Below are positions 1 to 6,975 of a stretch of DNA of 64,000 nt, one piece after another (the first letter of the stretch is position 1; each line of letters opens with the position of its first letter). Location: the NCBI GenBank assembly GCA_910578565.1, contig CAJTQF010000003.1, positions 124,001 through 188,000 of the forward strand, read 5' to 3'. A program made the translations under genes and the position numbers. The notes beneath the pieces were generated by a model, which worked only from the letters and a program-made list of their open reading frames with translations, was not told the origin of the DNA and did no database searches. Source of the DNA: an uncultured Christensenella sp. Lineage in GTDB: Bacteria > Bacillota > Clostridia > Christensenellales > Borkfalkiaceae.

Positions 1-2
1 AA

Positions 3-404
3 ATCGGTATCGAAGCGGAAACGGGCGAGGTTAAAACGTGCGCCGAATGCGAGTTTAATAAGTTCGGAAGCGGAAAGAACGGCGCAAAGGCGTGCAAGCA
101 GAAACGCAGAATTTATCTTTTGAGAGAAGGTGAAGCGTTGCCTACAATTCTGTCGCTGCCCACGGGAAGTCTCGGCGAGTTCAGTAAGTACGTGATGCGC
201 TTGCTTTCGAAGGGCAAAAAGACCAACGCTGTCGTAACCAAGTTCACGCTGAAGAAAGCGCAGAACAGCGGCGGCATCAACTACTCGCAGGCGGTGTTCG
301 CTGTGGACAGACAGCTCACGGACGAGGAACTCAAGAGCATCTTGCCTATGAGCGAACAGGTCAAGACTATGGCAACCAAAGTTACCGAGCTTGACGAAGA
401 ATAA
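3..404 (+). CDS. Phage-type conserved protein, C-terminal part (5' end outside window)
   Basis: Only the C-terminal 133 codons are inside the window; the frame is open from base 3 and the start lies to the left. A Cys pair (CAEC) near residue 13 and a basic stretch (GAKACKQKRR) suggest a small zinc or nucleic-acid-binding head. A helix-prone segment (SLGEFSKYVMRLL) and an acidic end follow. It sits directly upstream of the element's replication genes, so a replication or recombination accessory role is plausible. I recognise the general type from Firmicutes phages but cannot name the family. An ATG-less start at TTG 120 would cut off the Cys pair and has no ribosome site, so the open upstream frame is preferred. 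Confidence 0.7.
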   Translation: MGIEAETGEVKTCAECEFNKFGSGKNGAKACKQKRRIYLLREGEALPTILSLPTGSLGEFSKYVMRLLSKGKKTNAVVTKFTLKKAQNSGGINYSQAVFAVDRQLTDEELKSILPMSEQVKTMATKVTELDEE

Positions 405-468
405 AAAATAATCGGCAAAGGGGCGGTGGTAAAGACTGCCGCCCTATGTTGCTGAATCAGGTGGAACA

Positions 469-795
469 ATGGGAAGAAAAATCGTTTATATCTGCTCACC
501 GTTAAGTCGGAGCTATGAGAAGAATATTGTCAAAGCAAATCTCTACTCCCGATTCGCATACGAACAAAGCTGTCTGCCGATTGCGCCACACGTTATATTT
601 CCGCAATTCTTGGATGACGAAAATATGACCGAAAGAAGGGCGGGCATGGATATGGGCTTGCAGCTCTTGGATATATGTAGCGAGCTTTGGGTGTTCGGCA
701 CTCGCATCAGCGAGGGGATGAAGGCAGAAATAGAAAAAGCAAAGATAAAAGGAATATCTATACGGTATTTCTCGGAGAGCATGGAGGAAGGATGA
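469..795 (+). CDS. DUF4406/DUF7768-like nucleoside-deoxyribosyltransferase-fold protein
   Basis: 108 residues, beginning with a beta strand and a conserved turn (IVYICSPLSR) typical of small phage proteins related to nucleoside 2-deoxyribosyltransferases. Further family-like segments are PIAPHVIFPQFL and, near the end, ELWVFGTRISEGMKAEIEKA. These match a Rossmann-like fold in which the SxGM segment binds a nucleotide-like ligand. Known relatives are found in phage and prophage replication modules, usually of untested function. The stop overlaps the start of the primase gene (ATGA at 792-795), so the two are translationally coupled. The enzymatic role is inferred from fold only. Confidence 0.75.
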   Translation: MGRKIVYICSPLSRSYEKNIVKANLYSRFAYEQSCLPIAPHVIFPQFLDDENMTERRAGMDMGLQLLDICSELWVFGTRISEGMKAEIEKAKIKGISIRYFSESMEEG

Positions 796-2753
796 CGGAC
801 ATTTTCGAAAAGGTCAAAGACCAAGTCAAAATAGCCGAGGCGGTTTCGCTGTTTGGGCTGCAACTTAATAGCAGAGATAAGTGTCATTGCCCTTTTCACC
901 GTGAAAAGACACCGTCGTTTTCTGTTGACCGAAAGAACAATATTTTCACTTGCTTCGGATGCGGCGAAACGGGCGACGTTATAGCGTTCGCTACGAAGAT
1001 GAAAGACGTCGAACCGCTCGAAGGCGCAAAGTTTCTTGCGGAGGCGTTCCATATCGATATAGACGATTGCCCCAAACGCCAGAGCATAAAGGAATATCTG
1101 ACACAATGCATTCGAGATGTCGGACAAACCGATTATTTCTCACGGCGCGGACTGAGCGCCGCAACAATAAAAACCTATTGCTTGGGCTATGACGTAAAGC
1201 ACCATTCGGTCGTCCTGCCTTATTCGTCGGAACTGAAATACTATCAGACGCGGAGCATCGCTGACAAAAAATTCTATAAACCTACCACCGAAGAAGCTGG
1301 GGCAGAACCGCTCTTCAATCGTCGGGCCTTGTGGGGTAACAGCCGTGAACCTGTCTTCATAGTAGAAAGTCCGTTGTGCGCATTATCGATATGTCAATGC
1401 GGCGGCTCGGCGGTGTCGCTTTGCGGAATAGGTGGAACGAACAAACTCGTCAAGGAAGTCAAGGCAAGAAAACCGAATGCACCGCTCGTGCTTTGCTTGG
1501 ACAATGACGATCCTGGACAGAAAGCATCGCAGGGACTTGCGGACGAGCTGACCAAGCACAAAGTGCCGTTCATCGTCTATAACGTTGCGGGCAAGAAGAA
1601 AGACCCCAACGAATTGCTGATGGAAGACCCAAAGAAACTGCAATCATCTATAACAGCGGCAAAGAAGGAAGTTCGGAAAATCTATAAGCGAGGCGTCGGA
1701 AGTATCATTGCCAGCGACTTGCAAGATATGCATATCGAACCGCCGCAATGGTTGATTCCGAATGTATTGCCGCAGGGCTTGGCGATTTTATGCGCAAGTT
1801 CAAAGGTCGGCAAATCCTGGATGTCAATGCAGATGTGCTTGGCGATAACCACGGGCAAGAATTTCTTGGACTATCCAACGAAGAAAGCAGGGTGTCTGTA
1901 CCTTGCACTCGAAGACAGTCTATATCGATTGAAAGACCGACTCAATAAATTGCTTGATGGCGACGATGCACCGTCCAATTTTTATATGGGCGTTACCGCT
2001 GGAATCTTGGACGGCAATCTTATTCAGCAGCTTGACGAAGAGCTGGAAGAACACCCGGACATCAAGTTGATTATTATCGACACTTTGCAGAAGGTACGCG
2101 GTACGGCGAAGAAAAATGAAATAGCATACGCCACGGACTACCGAGAGCTGAGTGAGCTGAAAAACTATGCTGACAAGCATAAGGTGTGCATCTTCCTTAT
2201 TCACCATCTGAGGAAGATGGCGGACGAGAACGACGTGTTCAATATGATATCGGGCAGTAACGGTATTATGGGCGTCTGCGACACAATCTACATTATTTAC
2301 AAGAATAAGCGTCAAGACGAAAATGCCACTCTGTTCATGACGGGGCGAGATATCCGACAGCAAGACATCGTCCTTAATTTTGACGAGGACAAATTCCGTT
2401 GGAATATGGTCGGCTCGGCTAAGGACGAAGAAGACAAGCGCAAAAAGCGTGAATACGAAAGCAATCCGCTCGTTATAACGATAAAGCGGCTCGTCGAAGA
2501 TTTCCCTCTCGGTTGGAAAGGAACGGCGGGCGACCTGCTCAAAAGAGTGTTCGATATTACAGGCAAGCCTTATGCTGGGTCTTCTGTGGGACTTGGAAAG
2601 GAGCTACGAAATATCGAAGAAATGCTGTACTACAATGGCATCGAGCATTCGACCAAGCGCAGCGGACAAAATAATATCCATACATTCAATAAGAAAAGTA
2701 AGTACGGCGGCGGAAGGCAAGCATACCTTTTTGGGCAAGACCCCAACGATTAA
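792..2753 (+). CDS. Element primase-helicase (CHC2 zinc finger, Toprim, RecA-like ATPase)
   Basis: 653 residues. The ATG at 792 is chosen because GGAGGAAGG precedes it and it overlaps the upstream stop; the frame extends further upstream without a ribosome site. The CHC2 primase zinc finger is at residues about 31-60 (CPFH then CFGCGETGD). A Toprim domain is at about 215-290, with FIVESPLCALS and the acidic LCLDNDDPGQ. A RepA/AAA_25-type ATPase has Walker A ASSKVGKSW near 334 and Walker B IIIDTLQ near 426. Such fused enzymes synthesise primers and unwind DNA for phage or plasmid replication. The VRR-NUC gene and an inverted-repeat region follow, completing a compact replication module. Confidence 0.92.
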   Translation: MTDIFEKVKDQVKIAEAVSLFGLQLNSRDKCHCPFHREKTPSFSVDRKNNIFTCFGCGETGDVIAFATKMKDVEPLEGAKFLAEAFHIDIDDCPKRQSIKEYLTQCIRDVGQTDYFSRRGLSAATIKTYCLGYDVKHHSVVLPYSSELKYYQTRSIADKKFYKPTTEEAGAEPLFNRRALWGNSREPVFIVESPLCALSICQCGGSAVSLCGIGGTNKLVKEVKARKPNAPLVLCLDNDDPGQKASQGLADELTKHKVPFIVYNVAGKKKDPNELLMEDPKKLQSSITAAKKEVRKIYKRGVGSIIASDLQDMHIEPPQWLIPNVLPQGLAILCASSKVGKSWMSMQMCLAITTGKNFLDYPTKKAGCLYLALEDSLYRLKDRLNKLLDGDDAPSNFYMGVTAGILDGNLIQQLDEELEEHPDIKLIIIDTLQKVRGTAKKNEIAYATDYRELSELKNYADKHKVCIFLIHHLRKMADENDVFNMISGSNGIMGVCDTIYIIYKNKRQDENATLFMTGRDIRQQDIVLNFDEDKFRWNMVGSAKDEEDKRKKREYESNPLVITIKRLVEDFPLGWKGTAGDLLKRVFDITGKPYAGSSVGLGKELRNIEEMLYYNGIEHSTKRSGQNNIHTFNKKSKYGGGRQAYLFGQDPND

Positions 2754-2773
2754 AGTTTGACTTCTGTAAAGTA

Positions 2774-2919
2774 CATACACAACCATACATCATACACACC
2801 ATACACAAATATACAAAGAACCTAATAAAAAGAAGTTCCTAGAAGAGAGATTTTATACACACTTACATTCTCCAAATAAAGTGTAAGTTGTGTATGGTTG
2901 TAAGGTGTGTAAGGTTGTA
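2774..2919. repeat. Inverted repeat of TGTGTATGG-type motifs, possible origin
   Basis: Noncoding, strand-asymmetric region between primase and VRR-NUC genes. The left arm (2774-2814) is rich in CATACACA-type motifs and the right arm (2881-2919) in the complementary TGTGTATGG-type motifs. ACAACCATACA at 2779-2789 is exactly complementary to TGTATGGTTGT at 2891-2901. A second imperfect pairing joins the ACACACTTAC region (2857-2866) to GTAAGTTGTGT (2884-2894). Iteron-like repeats next to a primase suggest an origin or a regulatory stem; this is inference. Confidence 0.5.
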
Positions 2920-2933
2920 TTTAAGGAGTGCAA

Positions 2934-3221
2934 ATGCGTGAAAGCGATTTGATACGAAAGATAAGCGAGTACCTCAAAATCGTTCCGAACCTTTTCTTTT
3001 GGAAGGAACACGGCGGCATGTACGGTACAGCAGGGATTCCAGATTTAATTGTCTGTTATAAGGGCAGATTTATCGGGCTGGAATGTAAAGTCGGAAAAAA
3101 CAAGCCAACGGTTTTGCAGGCGGTAACGATTAAGCAAATAATAAACGCAGGCGGTTACGCAACTGTCGTGCGAACTGTTGAAGAAGTGAGAGAAATAATA
3201 CGAGCGTTTGAAAAGGAGTAA
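2934..3221 (+). CDS. VRR-NUC domain nuclease
   Basis: 95 residues. ATG 2934 lies five bases after AAGGAG and is preferred to the GTG at 2928, which overlaps that ribosome site. The sequence is a minimal VRR-NUC domain of the PD-(D/E)XK superfamily. It has an N-terminal glutamate helix, GTAGIPDLIVCYKGRFIGLECK holding the catalytic D and the E-x-K pair, then a final helix after GGYATVV. Stand-alone VRR-NUC proteins of this size are common beside phage primases and helicases and act as structure-specific nucleases, possibly in Holliday-junction resolution. Two bases separate its stop from the next gene start. Confidence 0.88.
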   Translation: MRESDLIRKISEYLKIVPNLFFWKEHGGMYGTAGIPDLIVCYKGRFIGLECKVGKNKPTVLQAVTIKQIINAGGYATVVRTVEEVREIIRAFEKE

Positions 3222-3222
3222 T

Positions 3223-3645
3223 ATGACAGCGGATGCAGTAATCAATAAAATCGTCATAACGGATGAAGCCCGATTTGACTATGAAAGCCTATTCGGACTG
3301 CCCATACCGAGAGCGGATATGAAGGGCGAGTGCGAAAAGTACATAGACAATATCAGCGGGCAAAATATTGGTTACTACATCCGAGCGAAATATTATGACA
3401 AAACAACAGATGAAATGCTGATGCTGTTCTTTTACAAGGGCAAGACTATCAGTAGGATGCAGATGTGGGAATTAGCTGGAATATGCCGGGCGGACGATTG
3501 GTCGGAAGAAATGGAAGAAGACGGAATAATCCGCCATTGGTTGAAATCATCCCTCACCCCGAAAGAGGAAACCGATTGGGTATGGGATTTGCGAGTAAGA
3601 GAGAAACAGCGCCAAAAAGAAGTGGAGGAATGGTTAAATGACTAA
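3223..3645 (+). CDS. Hypothetical element protein
   Basis: 140 residues starting at ATG 3223 behind AAAAGGAG; a TTG fifteen bases upstream lies before that site and is rejected. I do not recognise the family. The N-terminal half is mixed. The middle (YYDKTTDEMLMLFFYKGK) is beta-like, and the C-terminal part is very charged and Trp-rich (ETDWVWDLRVREKQRQ), resembling an extended helix. It overlaps the following sigma-like gene by eight bases, so it belongs to the same early operon. A regulatory or replication-partner role is possible but not supported by a motif. Confidence 0.75.
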   Translation: MTADAVINKIVITDEARFDYESLFGLPIPRADMKGECEKYIDNISGQNIGYYIRAKYYDKTTDEMLMLFFYKGKTISRMQMWELAGICRADDWSEEMEEDGIIRHWLKSSLTPKEETDWVWDLRVREKQRQKEVEEWLND

Positions 3646-3931
3646 GTCAGAAATAAAAGAATACCTCGAGAACTATGGGGATAAACGGACGGTGGCAGAA
3701 TTCCGCCGTAAGCAAGGGGATGAAAACTGCATTCCCGTAATAGTCTATAAAACCATAACCGAATGCGTGGAATCTCTTCCCGAGGAATACAGCACGATTA
3801 TACAGCTGCACTATATGAGTAAAATTTCTTTACGAGAGTTGGCTAAGCGCATGTATATGAGCCGTGTGGCTGTAACCAAAAGGAGGGATGATGCGCTTGA
3901 TATGATCGCCAACTGCTTGTCGGGGTTATAA
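3638..3931 (+). CDS. Sigma-70 region 4-like / ArpU-like transcription regulator
   Basis: 97 residues. The C-terminal half reads like sigma factor region 4: ECVESLPEEYSTIIQLHYM, then a helix-turn-helix ISLRELAKRMYMSRVAVTKR. No region 2 is present, so it is not a complete sigma factor. Phage proteins of this architecture (ArpU, RinA and relatives) activate late genes of Gram-positive phages. Its place just before the HNH nuclease and terminase genes fits such a role. It is one of two element proteins that might recognise the repeated 50-bp promoter-like elements; that link is inference. Confidence 0.8.
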   Translation: MTKSEIKEYLENYGDKRTVAEFRRKQGDENCIPVIVYKTITECVESLPEEYSTIIQLHYMSKISLRELAKRMYMSRVAVTKRRDDALDMIANCLSGL

Positions 3932-4012
3932 AAAGAGCCACGGCTATACCAAAAAAAGCCAAAAATATACCAAATACCCGATATAATAACAGAGAAAGCA
4001 GGAGGACATAAT

Positions 4013-4378
4013 ATGCCGAGAAAACCCAAACGACCTTGTAGTTATCCAGGCTGTCCCCGGCTGGTTGAAGGACAGTATTGCGATGAGCATAAGAAATTGA
4101 CGGATAAACAGTATAACCAATACGGACGGGATAATTTCACGAAATATTTTTATAAAACCCCCAAATGGTTATATGCCCGAAAAAAGCAGCTTGAACAGCA
4201 CCCATTCTGTGAGGAATGCTTGAAAGAGGGGAAACGTAAAAAAGCCACTATGGTAGACCATATAATTCCCATCAAGCAGGGCGGTGATAAGTTTGCCCCA
4301 AGTAATTTGCAAAGCCTCTGCTGGAGTTGCCACAGCCGAAAATCGGTTGAAGAAGGCAGCAGATTTGGACGAAAATAG
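4013..4378 (+). CDS. HNH endonuclease with N-terminal zinc-binding segment
   Basis: 121 residues, ATG preceded by AGGAGG. A Cys/His cluster at the N terminus (CSYPGCPRLVEGQYCDEH) precedes the HNH core. The core comprises CEECLKEG, VDHIIPIKQGG with the catalytic His, and NLQSLCWSCHSRKS with the structural Cys pair and final His. Small HNH proteins immediately upstream of terminase genes are standard in Firmicutes siphophages and contribute to packaging-related DNA cleavage. Termination is at a TAG codon directly ahead of a promoter-like element, which shows that TAG is used as a real stop in this element. Confidence 0.9.
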   Translation: MPRKPKRPCSYPGCPRLVEGQYCDEHKKLTDKQYNQYGRDNFTKYFYKTPKWLYARKKQLEQHPFCEECLKEGKRKKATMVDHIIPIKQGGDKFAPSNLQSLCWSCHSRKSVEEGSRFGRK

Positions 4379-4403
4379 TTTAAAAAAGTTTCAGTATTTG
4401 GCG

Positions 4404-4453
4404 GTGTTTCGCTGGGCTCTTTCAGTAAATTACGGTATTGTTTGATTACAAAA
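4404..4453 (+). promoter_or_regulatory. 50-bp promoter-like element, copy 1
   Basis: One of four gap-free 50-bp copies. The invariant core is GTTTCGCTGGGCTC, ten or eleven variable bases, TTACGGTAT, then TTACAAAA. A TATTGT hexamer (TATNNT in all copies) lies 17 bp after TGGGCT. The next gene starts 34 bases downstream behind a small hairpin (GGGCaaccGCCC) and AAAGGAG. Confidence 0.8.
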
Positions 4454-4487
4454 TCAAGCAAGGGCAACCGCCCGAAAGGAGTAAAAA

Positions 4488-4817
4488 ATGGACAAGATAG
4501 TAAAGAACGACGGCAAAGGACTGGTTGAATTATTAGGGCTGGATGAGGGAACACTCGAACACCAGGGCAACTACTGTTTTATGGCAGCACGAAACGACAG
4601 CCGAGTAGACATATACACCGAACTTGCCGATGAAGAAGGCGAAACCATAAGAGTAAATGCGGTGTACATCGACGGCGAAGAATACGACTTCTGCGAATGG
4701 TGCAAAGAGCTGATGCCGATAGACGAGATGAGAAAAGAGGTACAGCTCGGCTACTTATGCGGAAACTGCCAAAGAGCGATAGCAAGCCGTGGCGAGAAAT
4801 TAACCTACGAAGACTAA
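4488..4817 (+). CDS. Small zinc-ribbon hypothetical protein
   Basis: 109 acidic residues behind AAAGGAGT. The C-terminal third holds two Cys pairs (FCEWCKELMP and YLCGNCQRAI), which form a plausible zinc ribbon. The N-terminal two thirds is a beta-rich, acidic region (DIYTELADEEGETIRVNAVY). The family is not recognised. Its expression is likely set by the 50-bp element at 4404 and the short 5' hairpin between element and start. Such small acidic proteins in phage accessory positions often bind host proteins or mimic DNA, but no such function can be shown here. Confidence 0.72.
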   Translation: MDKIVKNDGKGLVELLGLDEGTLEHQGNYCFMAARNDSRVDIYTELADEEGETIRVNAVYIDGEEYDFCEWCKELMPIDEMRKEVQLGYLCGNCQRAIASRGEKLTYED

Positions 4818-4882
4818 GACACAGCGGACGAAAGTCCGCTGTTGCTGTTTGAAAAAGTTGTAAAAAGTTTCAAGTTTGCCCA

Positions 4883-4932
4883 GCGTTTCGCTGGGCTCAA
4901 TCAGTTTTTTACGGTATGTTGTGTTTACAAAA
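4883..4932 (+). promoter_or_regulatory. 50-bp promoter-like element, copy 2
   Basis: Second copy, identical to the others at the three conserved blocks, with TATGTT as the TATNNT hexamer. In this copy the left block also closes a perfect 8-bp hairpin with the preceding bases (GCCCAGCG, TTT, CGCTGGGC), which is not conserved elsewhere. A hairpin GGGGgcgaCCCC lies ahead of the ribosome site of the next gene. Confidence 0.8.
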
Positions 4933-4964
4933 TATGGGGGCGACCCCAAAAGGAGTAAACACAC

Positions 4965-5288
4965 ATAAGCGAATTCACCTTTGAAAAACTAAAAACAGCC
5001 GAGAAAAAAACGGCGGATGTAACCATCTATCAGAACGGAATGGTGCGGTTCAGCAGACAGGCAATTGAAACCTACGGGATATCCGATACGGATATTTTAT
5101 GGGGAGAAAACCAGGACAAAACCGTACTGGCGATGCAGAAGGTAAGCCAAGGCAGAACCTTACGCGGGCAAAGGAAAGACACCACCAGCTGTCAAATGCA
5201 GATAGCGAAACGGTATGCAGGCAAATATTTTCTGAAAAAAATTGGGGAACTGCTGGTGCTGGAACAAGACCCGAAAGAGGCGGAATAA
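4965..5288 (+). CDS. Small element protein, tandem paralogue A, apparent ATA start
   Basis: 107 codons. There is an in-frame stop at 4956 and no ATG, GTG or TTG before the ATG at 5040, which has no ribosome site. The ATA at 4965 stands ten bases after AAAAGGAG and restores a product the same length as its neighbour. The product is homologous to the next gene: both share DVxIYxxGxVxxSRxA near residue 20, WGExxxKTxA in the middle and a final AxRYAGxYxLK segment. Function is unknown. Either AUA initiates here at low efficiency or an ATG has mutated and the gene is silent. Confidence 0.65.
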   Translation: MSEFTFEKLKTAEKKTADVTIYQNGMVRFSRQAIETYGISDTDILWGENQDKTVLAMQKVSQGRTLRGQRKDTTSCQMQIAKRYAGKYFLKKIGELLVLEQDPKEAE

Positions 5289-5291
5289 AAA

Positions 5292-5618
5292 ATGGGAAAA
5301 TATAACTTTGACTTTGAAGTATCCGCCAAGGGCTGGGGCAAATCGGATGTAATTATTTATGAAAAAGGTCAAGTCTATATCAGCCGAGCAGCTGTAAAGC
5401 GGTTGGGTATTGGTGACCAGAAATTTCGGTGGGGAGAGGATAAGGCGAATAAAACTCTTGCACTAAAAGAAGACCCAGACGGAAGGGCGGTGAGCGAGAA
5501 AGGAGTCACGAACTTCCACTGCCCTGCTGAGGTCGCTCGGCGGTACGCTGGCAGGTACAACCTCAAGGCTGAGGAGGGTGTCTATGTCCTCTACCCCGCC
5601 GAAGGCGCACGCCCGTAG
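5292..5618 (+). CDS. Small element protein, tandem paralogue B
   Basis: 108 residues, starting three bases after the stop of its paralogue with only a weak GAGGCGGA ribosome site, so translation probably depends on coupling to the upstream gene. The fold looks beta-rich, with a conserved WGEDKANKTLAL turn and VARRYAGRYNLK near the end. The shared architecture with the upstream gene indicates a local duplication. No known domain is recognised. The gene ends in TAG. If paralogue A is silenced by its ATA start, this product would also be reduced. Confidence 0.72.
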   Translation: MGKYNFDFEVSAKGWGKSDVIIYEKGQVYISRAAVKRLGIGDQKFRWGEDKANKTLALKEDPDGRAVSEKGVTNFHCPAEVARRYAGRYNLKAEEGVYVLYPAEGARP

Positions 5619-5742
5619 GGGTAGGGGGGATGCGAATCTCTGAGGTGTCTCTCCCTAACAGCGGGGCCGCAACTTCGCACAAATTTTCGCAAAATCAAAA
5701 ATCAAACGTGGAAATCAATTAAATCAAAACTTTAACGTAGTT

Positions 5743-5774
5743 AAAAGGACGGCAACCGCCGCCCTTTTGATTTT
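5743..5774 (+). terminator. Intrinsic terminator ahead of small terminase
   Basis: AAAAGGACGGC and GCCGCCCTTTT pair (one A:C mismatch) around AACC, followed by GATTTT. It separates the small accessory genes from the terminase/methyltransferase operon. The rest of 5619-5800 shows no gene; it is a GC-rich stretch followed by an A-rich one with repeated AAATCAAAA words. Confidence 0.6.
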
Positions 5775-5800
5775 ATCAGAAAAATCAAAACGGAGGGATT

Positions 5801-6295
5801 ATGGCAAGTGGTGGAAGACGCCCCGGCGCAGGGCGACCGAAGAAAGCCGCCGCCCAAAAGATACTCGAAGGTAATCCGGGCAGGCGACCGATTGAAGTCG
5901 TGAACCTAAGCGCAGAAGGGGTAGAGTTGCCAAGCGAACCCCCGTCTTATTTATCAGCCAAGGCAAAGGAAATCTATAAGACGGTATATGCTTGGTTGAA
6001 GGGTATAGGCTGTACGGCGGGCATATTGCCATACAACTTGGAAGAGTATGCTTTCTGTAAAGCACGATGGCTGGAATGTGAGGATATGAACACCAAGCAC
6101 GGCTTGCTGGTCAAAGACCCCACCAACGGGAAGGCGATGCCGTCGCCATTTGTGGCAATGGCACAGCAGTACTTGAAACAGACCAATGATGTGTGGAACA
6201 AAATATATCTTGTAGTCAGAGAAAGCAAGCTGACTAAATGGGACGAGAAAAATCCGAATGATGATATAATGGAAAAATTGCTGGGTGGGTCATGA
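5801..6295 (+). CDS. Terminase small subunit, P27 family
   Basis: 164 residues. The N terminus GGRRPGAGRPKKA and the LEGNPGRRPI segment are hallmarks of P27-type small terminases, which bind the packaging site and recruit the large subunit. A helical core with the conserved LSAKAKEIYKTVYAWL region follows. Unusually, the large terminase gene lies 8.7 kb downstream rather than next door, separated by methyltransferases, a SAM synthetase and regulators. The next gene starts inside its stop (ATGA at 6292-6295). The family call is firm; packaging function is doubtful because terL carries a stop and no capsid genes are present. Confidence 0.9.
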   Translation: MASGGRRPGAGRPKKAAAQKILEGNPGRRPIEVVNLSAEGVELPSEPPSYLSAKAKEIYKTVYAWLKGIGCTAGILPYNLEEYAFCKARWLECEDMNTKHGLLVKDPTNGKAMPSPFVAMAQQYLKQTNDVWNKIYLVVRESKLTKWDEKNPNDDIMEKLLGGS

Positions 6296-6975
6296 AAGAA
6301 CAAATCATCAGTTCCGTGTCCTATCGGCAAGAAGAAATCATATTGAACATTCTCAGACTGTATGCGCCAAACGGCATTGATGCCGACTTAACGTATAGCA
6401 AAGGGTTCTTTTATAAGAGTGGCGAAGTTCCGCAACCGAAACTGAAGTTCGACATCGCACCGCAAACAGCGGATACGGTGAAGGCAGACAGTAGAGCAGT
6501 ACCGCTCAAAAATAACAGTTGCGGTTGCGTAATGTTTGACCCGCCGTTCCTTGCGACGAAAGGGCAGTCGCTTGCAACTGATGTTGGAAATCACATTGCC
6601 CGACGGTTCGGCGTCTTCCCGACAGAACCCGAGCTGTTTGAATACTACCGACAAAGCATCGCTGAAATCAAACGGATACTTAAAGAGAACGGCATCGCAA
6701 TCATAAAGTGCCAAGATAAGGTATCCAGCAGAAAACAATATATATCGCACAATTACATAATCAACTTGGCTAACGAGATCGGACTGTATTGCGAAGACAT
6801 CTTTGTGTTATTGGCATACAACCGATTGCTCTCGTCAAAGCACATAAATCAGAAACATGCAAGGAAGTACCATTCGTACTTCCTTGTTTTTCGTAAAAAT
6901 CAAAAATTAACGGACGCGGTAAGGAGGAATATGAATGGGGGAATGCACCGAACAGAATCCGCTGCGGCTCATTGA
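6292..6975 (+). CDS. SAM-dependent DNA methyltransferase-like protein (DPPF motif)
   Basis: 227 residues. CGCVMFDPPFLATKG near residue 80 is a motif IV of N4/N6 amino methyltransferases, followed by the ELFEYYRQSIAEIKRILKENG helix and GIAIIKCQD strand usual after it. No clear motif I or long target-recognition domain is visible, so it may be a reduced or divergent enzyme. It is coupled by ATGA to the small terminase and its 3' end overlaps the cytosine methyltransferase start by 41 bases. Together with two further methyltransferases it forms a modification block likely protecting the element from restriction. Confidence 0.78.
   Translation: MKEQIISSVSYRQEEIILNILRLYAPNGIDADLTYSKGFFYKSGEVPQPKLKFDIAPQTADTVKADSRAVPLKNNSCGCVMFDPPFLATKGQSLATDVGNHIARRFGVFPTEPELFEYYRQSIAEIKRILKENGIAIIKCQDKVSSRKQYISHNYIINLANEIGLYCEDIFVLLAYNRLLSSKHINQKHARKYHSYFLVFRKNQKLTDAVRRNMNGGMHRTESAAAH

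Noticed and set aside
543..1127. Minus-strand 194-codon frame in the primase region
   Set aside because: It overlaps two genes with recognised domains and shows no start signal.
4883..4907. Interpretation of the 50-bp elements as terminators
   Set aside because: Only copy 2 forms the GCCCAGCG/CGCTGGGC hairpin and there is no T-run; the conserved part is the sequence, not the stem.
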